A DNA stretch of 33,735 bases, from contig JAFZFO010000057.1 of NCBI GenBank assembly GCA_017555845.1, forward strand, positions 1-33,735. Direction: 5' to 3'. The notes below the pieces were generated by a model. That model searched no databases, was not told the origin of the DNA, and was given only the letters and a program-made list of their open reading frames with translations. A program made the position numbers and the translations under genes. This DNA comes from Bacteroidaceae bacterium (GTDB lineage: Bacteria; Bacteroidota; Bacteroidia; Bacteroidales; Bacteroidaceae). Below are positions 1-7,431 of the stretch, in pieces (the first letter of the stretch is position 1; each line of letters opens with the position of its first letter).

Positions 1-424
1 CCCGCCAACGGCGGAAAGGCACCGTTGAAAAATCCAACGCAAGGCCGCTTGTTTTCAGGCCATTGTGCGAGGCTGTTTGAACGTAACGCGGGTATATATT
101 ATCTTAAATGGCCGCGTGGAGTGAGTTCCGCAGCACCCTGAAAACAAGCGATAGCCTGGAGAGACGAGCAAGTGCCCGACTGAGGGCTCACAGTATGTGG
201 CGTGAACAAAGGGTACTTGCGAAGATTTTTCCCGTGTGCCGAAGTTTTTCGTACTTTTTTCCAAAAAGTACAAGATAGAACGAAAACAAAAAGAATATAA
301 GACAACTGATTAAGGGTAAAACTTACTGCATAAAATCCAAGATTCACCCACACCATTTTTCTACTGAGCCCGGAATAACATTGCACGACAATCATCAAGG
401 CATCACAACATACAAACATAAAAA
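1..424. other. Gene-free repeat-like stretch
   Basis: I see no convincing gene here. Two 14-base arms at 46-59 and 137-150 are perfect reverse complements (CGCTTGTTTTCAGG and its complement). A second tight hairpin, GTACTTTTT/AAAAAGTAC, lies at 251-271 with a 3-base loop. The minus-strand frame through 99-419 has a composition and Arg/Thr/Ser/Pro-rich tail typical of spurious translations of Bacteroidales dispersed intergenic repeats. I read the stretch as non-coding repeat DNA. Confidence 0.5.
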
Positions 425-462
425 GAAATCGGTTTTACGCCCTGTGGCATAAAACCGATTTC
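425..462 (-). terminator. Rho-independent terminator of the PagL-like gene
   Basis: A perfect 13-bp stem (425-437 paired with 450-462) encloses a 12-base loop. Read on the minus strand the stem is followed directly by a T-rich run. It lies 22 bases beyond the stop codon of the minus-strand acyloxyacyl hydrolase gene, the expected place for its terminator. Confidence 0.75.
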
Positions 463-484
463 CTTATTTATTGAAAACGTATTA

Positions 485-1765
485 TCAATAGTTGTTCCAC
501 CAACCCTCGCGGTTATGGAAGACAACATCCTTGCTGTCGCGACGCTTGCTCTTGCTGACAAAAGGTATGTTGTAACCCACACCGAACTCAATCAACTCAG
601 CAATGTGCAGGTGTGTCTTTGCCAACGCCTGTACATATACATTGTCCCATACGCGGCATTTCACGCCAAAACGTATGTAGTGCCAAGCCTCATCTGAACC
701 GGCCGAATTACCCTTGTAGAAAAGCGGGCGCTTGCCGTAGCCATATATCGGATGATTGACATTGTAGTAGTGGCGTGAGGGGTTATAGAGATATACACCC
801 CAGTCCACCATTGCTGTCACACGGCCGAACTGCAACTCGTTATTGATGCTTACTCCGGCACGAACCTTGTCCGACTGCTTGTAGTCGACATCAGTACGGA
901 ACAAGCCACGGTTTGTCTCTGCGCCAATGGCATCATTGTAGAACACATCAGCACCAAGACCAATGCCATACCAGTTGCAGACATTGTATATTGCACCAAG
1001 GTGGAATGTATTGATAAAGAAGTTACGTCCATCGGTAAGGTCGGCCGACTGCGAACCGGCAGCCAATGTCACATTCAGGCTCCAGCGGTATGGCAGGTCA
1101 GGAAAATGGATAGGCTCCTTCTCCTCTTCCTCGGGGTTGATTGTCGCCACGAATCCCACACCACCATACAGAATGTTCGCACCCATATTGGGTTCCATTG
1201 TACGTCCGTTGCTCAAATGGAAGAAACCGAGCTCGCCATTGAGCGCCAAGTTACGTGTAAGAGGAAAATTCAGGTTCACACCACCACACAGATAGGCATT
1301 GAGATGAGAGCCGAAGGTATAGTGCGCTGTCACGTCACCGCGATTGGTGCCCTGGGTATTTGTATAATAGGTTTCGGTAACATAGCCCAGACCCGAAGCA
1401 AGCTTAATGGCAAGCTCAAAATGTTTCAGACGCACGCAATTGAGCATTACATATGGGTACACGGCAACCGTTTTACCCATAACTTTGTCGCCGAAATCGA
1501 CATAAGACAATCCGACACCCAATGTCGAGTTGTTCAGGTACTGCTGCCATGGACGCTGCTGTGATGACGGAAGCTCAAAACCGATGTTTAAACCGGCCGG
1601 AGCCGAAGGGTCAATTGCCTCCATATTGCCGTTCATACTCAAATAACCGCCGACAAAAGGCTGCACTTTGAGTGAAAACCTGTCGTTGCCGGTTCTGTAA
1701 TGTTGCGCAAAAGCAACATTTGAGAGTAGCACTGCACTCAGTGCCAATAGTAAAAAACGTTTCAT
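485..1765 (-). CDS. PagL-like acyloxyacyl hydrolase (lipid A 3-O-deacylase family), outer membrane
   Basis: A 426-residue secreted beta-barrel protein. The frame extends 26 codons further upstream, but the signal peptide MKRFLLLALS...AFA|Q begins at this ATG, so this start is chosen. Residues 30-210 alternate as barrel strands and carry FHLSNG at 182-187 followed by N193, G195 and N197. This matches the PagL active-site pattern H-x-S-N with a downstream Asn-rich loop. PagL enzymes remove an ester-linked acyl chain from lipid A in the outer membrane. After a charged linker (EEEEKE, about 212-217) a second barrel-like half of about 200 residues follows, ending in KTHLHIAELIEFGVGY. That is longer than classical PagL (about 170 residues) but usual for Bacteroidales members. 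The gene stands alone. The lipid A substrate is inferred from the family. Confidence 0.75.
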   Translation of the reverse strand: MKRFLLLALSAVLLSNVAFAQHYRTGNDRFSLKVQPFVGGYLSMNGNMEAIDPSAPAGLNIGFELPSSQQRPWQQYLNNSTLGVGLSYVDFGDKVMGKTVAVYPYVMLNCVRLKHFELAIKLASGLGYVTETYYTNTQGTNRGDVTAHYTFGSHLNAYLCGGVNLNFPLTRNLALNGELGFFHLSNGRTMEPNMGANILYGGVGFVATINPEEEEKEPIHFPDLPYRWSLNVTLAAGSQSADLTDGRNFFINTFHLGAIYNVCNWYGIGLGADVFYNDAIGAETNRGLFRTDVDYKQSDKVRAGVSINNELQFGRVTAMVDWGVYLYNPSRHYYNVNHPIYGYGKRPLFYKGNSAGSDEAWHYIRFGVKCRVWDNVYVQALAKTHLHIAELIEFGVGYNIPFVSKSKRRDSKDVVFHNREGWWNNY

Positions 1766-1873
1766 TTGTATTTGTGATTGATTTGATTCTGTTTTTAGCA
1801 AATGGGATAAACACTTTTTTTCTTTTATTTTTAGTAACAACATCGCCTTTGACCCGTATCTCCTCCGGTTAAT

Positions 1874-1952
1874 GTCATCCCGACAGAGCGTAGCGACGAG
1901 GGATCTATCAAAAAGCTAATAATGAGATCTCTCACACAAGGTTCGAGATGAC
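1874..1952. repeat. Imperfect palindromic dispersed repeat
   Basis: The element opens with GTCATCCCGACAGAGCG and closes with GTTCGAGATGAC. The ends GTCATC/GATGAC and the inner AGGGATCT/AGATCTCT pair as an imperfect inverted repeat. Similar GTC-tcctga-like openings followed by GAAGAATCT recur near 8724 and 16379 in this window, which suggests a genome-wide intergenic family. No coding content is seen. Confidence 0.6.
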
Positions 1953-1987
1953 AGTCTGCATTGAGTCAACATGTACATTATTGCCTG

Positions 1988-2115
1988 ACGTTTTACCACG
2001 AGCGAAGCCCATTTTCGCAACGGATTGCAAAGATGGTGCAAGCGAGTTAGACGTAGAGTTTACTCTAACGTTTTACCACGAGCGCAGCCCATTTTCGCAA
2101 CGAAGTTGCAAAGGT
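1988..2115. repeat. Two direct copies of a 35-bp unit
   Basis: The 35-base unit beginning ACGTTTTACCACGAGCG occurs at 1988-2022 and 2068-2102 with one mismatch (an A/C change after GAGCG). Both copies are followed by TTGCAAAG. The second copy runs into CAAAGGTA (2108-2115), which read on the minus strand is TACCTTTG, a Bacteroidetes -7 box. The unit may therefore carry a promoter facing leftward. The whole 1766-2296 gap holds no gene. Confidence 0.65.
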
Positions 2116-2244
2116 ACTGCTTTTTAAGCAAAATGTTATTAAAATTAGTAACATTTAGCACAATTTTAACATATTGTGAATTCTGCAACACACGCAAGTT
2201 CCATCATTTTATCGGTTTTTATCCAATATTTTAGAAATTATTCG

Positions 2245-2252
2245 TACCTTTG
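2245..2252 (+). promoter_or_regulatory. Candidate -7 box of the GH20 gene
   Basis: TACCTTTG fits the Bacteroidetes TAnnTTTG box and lies 44 bases before the hexosaminidase ATG. The upstream -33 TTTG element is not clear; only T-rich sequence at 2216-2220 is present, at a long spacing. Confidence 0.4.
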
Positions 2253-2296
2253 TAGAAGGTATTCAACTGAACACATCTTAATTTAAAATCCTTAAT

Positions 2297-4267
2297 ATGA
2301 AAAATCGTTTTACACTCCTGCTCACAGCATTGATGCTATGCTTTACACTGCAGCTCAATGCCCAGAACAAGAATGCAAAGCCTTTTGTCATCCCCGAACT
2401 GCGTGAGTGGACGGGCGCAACAGGCGAGTTTACAATCAACAAAGGCACCAAGGTTCTCCACGATGCCGACCTTGCAGCCGTTGCAGCCCAGTTTGCATGC
2501 GACTACAAGAAGATGACCGGTACAAGCCTCAAGACAAAGAAGGGCAATTCCGGCAAAGGCGACATCATCCTCACTATTGCCAACAACGAGAAACTCGGCA
2601 ACGAGGGTTACACAATCAACATCGGCGAGAACGTTGAAATCACAGCCACCACTCCACGCGGTGCAATGTGGGCGACACGTACACTGTTGCAGATTGCCGA
2701 GCAGAACGTCGGAGCACTCCCCAAGGGTAACATCATTGACTACCCTGACTACGAGATGCGCAGCTTCATGCTCGACTGTGGCCGCAAGTTCATCCCCATC
2801 AGCTTCCTTCACGAGTATGTTGACTTCATGGCATACTACAAGATGAACACATTCCACATCCACCTCAACGACAACGCCTTCAAGCAGTACTTCGGTCACG
2901 ATTGGGCAAAGACCCCTTCAGGTTTCCGTCTTGAGAGCGACTTCTTCCCCGGCCTTGCATCACGCGACGGCTATTATACAAAGGAGGAGTTCATCGAGTT
3001 GCAGAAGCATGCTGAGCGCGTAGGTGTAGAGATCATCCCAGAGTTTGACGTTCCAGCTCACTCTTTGGCATTCGTACACTACCGCCCCGAGCTTGGCAGC
3101 AAGGAGTATGGCCTTGATCACCTCGACCTCTTCAACCCTGCGACATACACTTTCATCGACTCACTCTTCATGGAGTACCTTGGTGGCGAGGAGCCAGTGT
3201 TCCGTGGCCCACGTTTCCACGTAGGTACCGACGAGTACTCTAACCGCGATACTGCCGTTGTCGAGAAGTTCCGTTACCTCACCGACCACTGCATACGTGA
3301 GACCGAGAAGTATGGCAAGCAAGCTTGCGTTTGGGGTGCATTGACACACGCAAAGGGCAAGACTCCCGTAAAGGTTGACAATGTACTCATGTACGAGTGG
3401 TACAACGGCTATGCCGACCCAACAGACATGATTAACCTCGGTTACGACGTCATCAGCATCCCCGACGGCTGGACATACATTGTTCCTGCAGCAGGTTACT
3501 ACTATGACTACCTCAACTGCAACATGCTCTACAACAACTGGACACCAGCCAACATCGGTAACCAGACATTCGCCGAGAAGCACCCACAGATCAAGGGTGG
3601 TTCATTCGCAGTGTGGAACGACCACGCCGGCAACGGTATCAGCGCAAAGGATATCCACTACCGCGTATACCCTGCTATGCAGACCATGGCAGTAAAGATG
3701 TGGACAGGTTCAAAGCCAACAGTTCCATTCGATGAGTTCAACCAATCACGCCTTGCATTGAGCGACGCCCCTGGCCTCAACATCGCAGGCCGTTTCAGCG
3801 GCGAGAAGCGCACAATCCTCGAGGTTGCCAATGTTGCAGCAGGCGCAAACCTTGTAAAGAAGACAGGCATCAGAGAGATTGGTTTCGACTACAGCGTATC
3901 ATTCGACATCGAGTACAAGAAAGAGCAGAACGGTACCGTTCTCTTTGAGTCACGCGACGCAGTGTTCTACGTTGCCGACCCCGTACAGGGCAAGATCGGT
4001 TTCTCACGCGACGGCTACATCAACACCTTCAACTACAGCTTCTACCCTGGCGAGAAGGCACAGGTTACAATCAGCGGTAACGAGAAGGAGACAAAGCTCT
4101 TTGTAAACGGCAAGCTCATTGAGACACTCGACAAGCAGACAATCTACCACAACGAGGGTGGCAAGGACAAGATGTACTACGTCCGCACACTCGTGTTCCC
4201 ACTTGAGAAGGCCGGCAACTTCAGCAGCAAGGTAAGCAACCTCAAGGTTACAAACCACAGCAAGTAA
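2297..4267 (+). CDS. Secreted beta-N-acetylhexosaminidase, GH20
   Basis: A 656-residue protein that would remove terminal beta-linked GlcNAc or GalNAc from glycans such as host N-glycans, mucin or chitobiose, in the periplasm or at the cell surface. Signal peptide: residues 1-22, ending LQLNA|Q. Residues about 25-145 form the small alpha/beta domain that precedes GH20 barrels (GYTINIGENVEI, then ATTPRGAMWATRTLLQ). The barrel follows: RSFMLDCGRKFIP, a KMNTFHIHLND strand near residue 185, and the GH20 signature HVGTDEYS at 308-315, in which D312 and E313 are the catalytic pair. Residues from about 500 to the end look like a LamG/concanavalin-type beta-sandwich (TVLFES, KLFVNGKLIETL), perhaps a carbohydrate-binding module. 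The gene stands alone with its own terminator; there is no SusC/SusD pair beside it. Substrate specificity cannot be read from the sequence. Confidence 0.92.
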   Translation: MKNRFTLLLTALMLCFTLQLNAQNKNAKPFVIPELREWTGATGEFTINKGTKVLHDADLAAVAAQFACDYKKMTGTSLKTKKGNSGKGDIILTIANNEKLGNEGYTINIGENVEITATTPRGAMWATRTLLQIAEQNVGALPKGNIIDYPDYEMRSFMLDCGRKFIPISFLHEYVDFMAYYKMNTFHIHLNDNAFKQYFGHDWAKTPSGFRLESDFFPGLASRDGYYTKEEFIELQKHAERVGVEIIPEFDVPAHSLAFVHYRPELGSKEYGLDHLDLFNPATYTFIDSLFMEYLGGEEPVFRGPRFHVGTDEYSNRDTAVVEKFRYLTDHCIRETEKYGKQACVWGALTHAKGKTPVKVDNVLMYEWYNGYADPTDMINLGYDVISIPDGWTYIVPAAGYYYDYLNCNMLYNNWTPANIGNQTFAEKHPQIKGGSFAVWNDHAGNGISAKDIHYRVYPAMQTMAVKMWTGSKPTVPFDEFNQSRLALSDAPGLNIAGRFSGEKRTILEVANVAAGANLVKKTGIREIGFDYSVSFDIEYKKEQNGTVLFESRDAVFYVADPVQGKIGFSRDGYINTFNYSFYPGEKAQVTISGNEKETKLFVNGKLIETLDKQTIYHNEGGKDKMYYVRTLVFPLEKAGNFSSKVSNLKVTNHSK

Positions 4268-4288
4268 AGACCATTTCATCTATAATGC

Positions 4289-4319
4289 AAAAGCGGAGGC
4301 AAATTGCCTCCGCTTTTTT
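4289..4319 (+). terminator. Rho-independent terminator after GH20
   Basis: AAAAGCGGAGGCAA (4289-4302) pairs perfectly with TTGCCTCCGCTTTT (4304-4317) and continues into a T run. It sits 22 bases after the hexosaminidase stop and abuts the 3' end of the converging minus-strand gene, so it may serve both directions. Confidence 0.9.
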
Positions 4320-4320
4320 G

Positions 4321-4626
4321 TCATTTACCAATATAGAACCTGTCATACCAGCTTTTGAAATCCTCCACTCTTGCCATACCTTCGGCCTGCTGCATGAAGC
4401 GATTAAAAAGAACCGCCTTTAGCGTTACAGGGGTATCATCGTACATATTGAATGTTCTAAGACCCGCGCTCAGGTAATCATCAAGCAACCTTCCAAAGTC
4501 CAGACAGTCTTTCATGGTTTCCTCAACCCAGAACCGTTCATATCTCCAAATGCTATCCTGTGGGTCCGGATTGTTTTCCTCCCCTTTGTAATGCCGACAA
4601 AAAGCTATCAGATCCTGTTCTTTCAT
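4321..4626 (-). CDS. Small conserved-looking hypothetical protein
   Basis: A 101-residue protein without signal peptide or membrane segment, so probably cytoplasmic. It is acidic and aromatic-rich: MKEQDLIAFCRHYKGE at the N-terminus, then WRYERFWVEE, DYLSAGLRTF and FKSWYDRFYIGK at the end. The regular spacing of hydrophobic residues suggests an all-helical fold. I do not recognise the family. It lies between two genes with their own terminators and is probably transcribed alone; its end nearly touches the GH20 terminator. Clean start and good codon composition favour a real gene. Confidence 0.65.
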   Translation of the reverse strand: MKEQDLIAFCRHYKGEENNPDPQDSIWRYERFWVEETMKDCLDFGRLLDDYLSAGLRTFNMYDDTPVTLKAVLFNRFMQQAEGMARVEDFKSWYDRFYIGK

Positions 4627-4663
4627 AATATTCGGAATTCGGTTTTACTATAATGCAAAAAGC

Positions 4664-4692
4664 AAGACAGGCCGAATTACTCGGCCTGTCTT
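4664..4692 (-). terminator. Rho-independent terminator of the purine-uptake operon
   Basis: A 12-bp perfect stem, AAGACAGGCCGA with TCGGCCTGTCTT, has a 5-base loop. On the minus strand it is followed by GCTTTTTGC and lies 22 bases past the permease stop. It lies between the permease stop and the start of the 101-residue gene. Confidence 0.85.
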
Positions 4693-4714
4693 TTGTCATA
4701 TATCAAGCAATCGA

Positions 4715-6016
4715 TTAAATGAAGATATACTTCAATATGAACAGCGTTGCCAGAATGTACATCACAGGGGTAATCTTCTTGAAGTTACCGCAAAGCACAT
4801 TCATTACAACATAAAGGATCATACCTGTAAGGATACCGTCAGAAATTGAATAAGACAACGGCATCATGATGATGCAGATGAATGCAGGTACAGACTCTGA
4901 GTAATCCGCGATGTCAATCTTCATCACAGGCTCAAACATCAACAAGCCCACAAGCACAAGCACCGGAGCTGTCGCTGCCGAAGGAATGGCAAGGAACAAT
5001 GGAGAGAAGAAGAGAGTCACACCAAAGCAGCAAGCCACCACAAACGCAGTGAGACCCGAACGGCCACCCTGTGCAACACCCGAAGCACTCTCAACATATG
5101 TAGTAGTTGTCGATGTACCAAGGCAAGCACCTACAGTTGTAGCAATGGCATCGGCCATGAACGCCTCCTTAAGACAAGGGATCTTACCGGTCTTCTTGTC
5201 CACCATATCAGCCTTTGTACAAACGCCGATGAGTGTACCCACAGTGTCGAACATGTCAATGAAGAGGAATGTGAACACTACTACAAGCATATCCAATGAG
5301 AACACCTGGTCGAATTCAAACTGGCAGAAGATTGGACCTACAGACTGTGGCAAAGATACAATGCCGTCGAGTTTTGTGATACCCATTGGAATACCAATGA
5401 AAGTTGTAACCAATATACCAATGAGCATTGCACCCTGCACCCTCTTGATATAGAGGAAACAGGTAATTACAATACCAATGATAGTGAGCAGTGCAGTACC
5501 TGATGTAATGTCGCCCATACCAACCAAAGTAGCGTCATTGCCAACGATAACACCACCATTCTTCAAGCCGATGAAGGCAATGAAAAGACCAATACCACCA
5601 CCAATGGCATAACGCATATTCACCGGGATTGCATTCACAACAGCCTCGCGGATATTGGTCACGGTCATCAAGATGAACAGCAGACCCTCAATAAGCACCG
5701 CTGTAAGGGCGAACTGCCAACTGTAGCCCATACCCATACACACTGTGTACACAAAGAATGCATTCAAGCCCATACCAGGAGCCAAGCCAAAAGGTAGCTT
5801 ACCCCATACAGCCATAGCCAAGCAACCAACGATTGCCGCCAATGCTGTAGCTGTGAACACCGAACCACCGGGCATACCCTCGAGATGGCTGAAGATATCG
5901 GGGTTTACAGCAAGGATGTACGACATTGTAACGAATGTCGTGATACCCGCCAACACCTCAGTGCGGATAGTTGTCTTTTTCGGGTCAAATCCGAAAAGTT
6001 TTTTCAATAATTCCAT
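4715..6016 (-). CDS. NCS2-family purine permease (guanine/hypoxanthine/adenine type)
   Basis: A 433-residue inner-membrane protein with about 12-14 hydrophobic segments; it would import purine bases with a coupling ion. The AzgA-like branch of NCS2 is indicated by LPFGLAPGMGLNAFF at 74-88, FIDMFDTVGTLIG at about 252-264 and GTSTTTTYVESASGVAQGGR at 300-319, the conserved substrate-site helices of the family. Length is normal for the family. It starts 34 bases after the DUF5020 outer-membrane gene on the same strand, with no terminator between, so the two are probably one transcript: an outer-membrane channel feeding an inner-membrane permease. Which purine it prefers cannot be told from the sequence. 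Confidence 0.9.
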   Translation of the reverse strand: MELLKKLFGFDPKKTTIRTEVLAGITTFVTMSYILAVNPDIFSHLEGMPGGSVFTATALAAIVGCLAMAVWGKLPFGLAPGMGLNAFFVYTVCMGMGYSWQFALTAVLIEGLLFILMTVTNIREAVVNAIPVNMRYAIGGGIGLFIAFIGLKNGGVIVGNDATLVGMGDITSGTALLTIIGIVITCFLYIKRVQGAMLIGILVTTFIGIPMGITKLDGIVSLPQSVGPIFCQFEFDQVFSLDMLVVVFTFLFIDMFDTVGTLIGVCTKADMVDKKTGKIPCLKEAFMADAIATTVGACLGTSTTTTYVESASGVAQGGRSGLTAFVVACCFGVTLFFSPLFLAIPSAATAPVLVLVGLLMFEPVMKIDIADYSESVPAFICIIMMPLSYSISDGILTGMILYVVMNVLCGNFKKITPVMYILATLFILKYIFI

Positions 6017-6050
6017 TGTCGTTTTCTATTTTGTGATTTGTTATTCTGCA

Positions 6051-6776
6051 TCAGAAAGCATATTTCACAGCCACTGTAGGCATCACATCAAAGCCCTTTG
6101 CAACAAAGTTGTTCGAGAGCTCCACCTCGGTACCAACGCTCAAATTGGCCTTTTCCATACCTTTTACCTTGTTCAGGTTCACCCAAAGCTGTGGTTCAGC
6201 AATGAAGATATACTTTGTACCCTGCCAAGCACGTGTTTCGCGCCAGAAATCGGCAAAACCGTTGAATGACAACCAATGCTCAAGGAAATCGAGGTTCCAA
6301 ACAGCTGTAACCTGGAAATTGTGCACAGCCATGTTCGAAGACTCGCCTAAAAAGCCCTGTGTGCCGGGAATGAGCTTATACATCGCCGACACTGACCATG
6401 TCTTGCTCCAGTCCTTTGAATGTCCAGAGTAAGTAGCACCCAAAAGCCAAGCATTGTTGAACGACATCGCGTTGTTCAAACCACCATTGTACTCAATGTG
6501 GGCAGAAAGCCAGTTGAGCTTGCTGTCCTTCCAGAAGCAGAACTCGCGTGAAATTTCACCATATGCGCCAAAAGCCTTTGGAGCAAAATCCATGTCAATG
6601 AAGAAGAATGTGCTACCATAATTGTCGGCACGGAACATCTCCACTGTAGATGTTGCACAATTACGGCGAACATCGTAATGCAACTGAATGTTCTGAGCCT
6701 CAACCTTTGCTGCAAGCGCCACAAACAACACTACCAGCAACATAAATCTCGATTTCAAGAAACCTGTGTTTTTCAT
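6051..6776 (-). CDS. DUF5020 / Tsx-like nucleoside-channel outer-membrane protein
   Basis: A 241-residue outer-membrane protein. The frame is open 48 codons further upstream, but that part spans the promoter; the ATG chosen begins a clear signal peptide (MKNTGFLKSR...KVEAQ). The mature part is barrel-like with alternating aromatic residues: IQLHYDVRRN, TFFFIDMDF, GAYGEISREFCFW, WLSFNGFADFWRE, FIAEPQLWVNLN, and a terminal VAVKYAF with the C-terminal Phe typical of outer-membrane barrels. This matches the Bacteroidales DUF5020 family related to Tsx nucleoside channels. It is first in an operon with an NCS2 purine permease. That context supports passage of nucleosides or bases across the outer membrane, an inference rather than a demonstrated function. 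Confidence 0.8.
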   Translation of the reverse strand: MKNTGFLKSRFMLLVVLFVALAAKVEAQNIQLHYDVRRNCATSTVEMFRADNYGSTFFFIDMDFAPKAFGAYGEISREFCFWKDSKLNWLSAHIEYNGGLNNAMSFNNAWLLGATYSGHSKDWSKTWSVSAMYKLIPGTQGFLGESSNMAVHNFQVTAVWNLDFLEHWLSFNGFADFWRETRAWQGTKYIFIAEPQLWVNLNKVKGMEKANLSVGTEVELSNNFVAKGFDVMPTVAVKYAF

Positions 6777-6878
6777 ATTATAATTATTTAAAGGTTTATA
6801 CGCGTCTGAGAAGTCGTAGACAGTTTTCACATCTCCGCTTTCACTTTTCACCTTTGTAAAGGCATTTTTTACAAAGTA

Positions 6879-6909
6879 CAAAAATAAGTTAAATATGTGA
6901 ATAAGCAAA
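6879..6909 (-). promoter_or_regulatory. Promoter of the DUF5020-NCS2 operon
   Basis: On the minus strand TTTG (6909-6906) is followed after 19 bases by TATTTTTG (6886-6879), a full match to the Bacteroidetes TTTG-N19-TAnnTTTG promoter. Transcription would start near 6873, leaving a leader of about 100 bases before the ATG at 6776. I tested the leader against the purine riboswitch core and did not find it. Confidence 0.7.
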
Positions 6910-6987
6910 CGAAACACCACCCAAAATAGCCATTACCTACAATTACTAATAATAAAAGTTAAATATTCAGCCATGACATAAATTTAC

Positions 6988-7019
6988 ATTTCTAAAACTT
7001 TAGATTTCTAAAACTTTCG
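6988..7019 (+). promoter_or_regulatory. 16-bp tandem repeat upstream of blaI-like gene, possible operator
   Basis: ATTTCTAAAACTT occurs at 6988-7000 and again at 7004-7016, exactly 16 bases apart, so the copies lie roughly one and a half helical turns from each other. The pair overlaps the -33 region of the following promoter. BlaI/MecI repressors control their own operons, so this is a natural candidate operator. Known BlaI operators are dyads rather than direct repeats, so the assignment is tentative. Confidence 0.4.
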
Positions 7020-7030
7020 TTATACATTTG
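6999..7030 (+). promoter_or_regulatory. Promoter of the BlaI/BlaR1 cluster
   Basis: TACATTTG at 7023-7030 matches TAnnTTTG. TTTA at 6999-7002 lies 20 bases upstream as a near-consensus -33 element. The box ends 17 bases before the ATG of the repressor gene, giving a very short leader. Confidence 0.6.
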
Positions 7031-7047
7031 CGCAACAAACAACAAAC

Positions 7048-7431
7048 ATGATGAAAAAGTTCGATACACTTACAAAAGCCGAGATGCAGGTGATGAACGC
7101 GCTGTGGGACATGCCCGACGGTGGTTGCATACACGATGTCATTGAGAAATACCCCGAGCCGAAGCCTGCCTACACCACCATATCCACTTTTCTCAAGATT
7201 CTCTTGAACAAAGGGTTTGTTGATTACCGCAAGCTCAGCGGCAAGACCCACACCTACTACCCTCTCATCAGCCGCGAGGCCTACACAGGCCAGGTGATGA
7301 AGGATGTGAAAGACTCGTTCTTCGGTGGTTCAGGCTCGTCAATGGTAAAATTCTTTGCACAGAACGAGAAACTGAGCGAAGCCGACATAAAGGAACTGTT
7401 GGAAATAATACAAGGAAACGAAAACAAGTAA
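7048..7431 (+). CDS. BlaI/MecI/CopY-family transcriptional repressor
   Basis: A 127-residue winged-helix repressor. The N-terminal part (LTKAEMQVMNALWDMPDGGCIHDVIEKY, then AYTTISTFLKILLNKGFVDYRK) is the BlaI winged helix, with the recognition helix around YTTISTFLKIL. The C-terminal third (VMKDVKDSFFGGSGSSMVKFF to ELLEIIQ) is the dimerisation and proteolysis region. In known systems the BlaR1 protease triggers cleavage of the repressor on sensing a signal. The M56 protease encoded two genes downstream is the expected partner. The TAA overlaps the next gene's ATG (TAATG), indicating translational coupling. Two ATGs are adjacent at the start; either would work. No beta-lactamase gene is nearby, so the signal is probably not a beta-lactam. 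Confidence 0.9.
   Translation: MMKKFDTLTKAEMQVMNALWDMPDGGCIHDVIEKYPEPKPAYTTISTFLKILLNKGFVDYRKLSGKTHTYYPLISREAYTGQVMKDVKDSFFGGSGSSMVKFFAQNEKLSEADIKELLEIIQGNENK

Noticed and set aside
99-419. A 106-residue minus-strand frame
   Set aside because: Its DNA consists of hairpin-rich repeat sequence and the translation has the composition of spurious repeat ORFs; no promoter or start context supports it.
2336-2899. A 187-residue minus-strand frame opposite the GH20 gene
   Set aside because: It is the antisense shadow of a well-supported GH20 coding sequence, rich in Val/Cys as such shadows are.
6777-6872. Possible purine riboswitch in the leader of the DUF5020-NCS2 operon
   Set aside because: TCTAC and TATAA words are present but in the wrong order and without the flanking P1-P3 stems of the purine aptamer.
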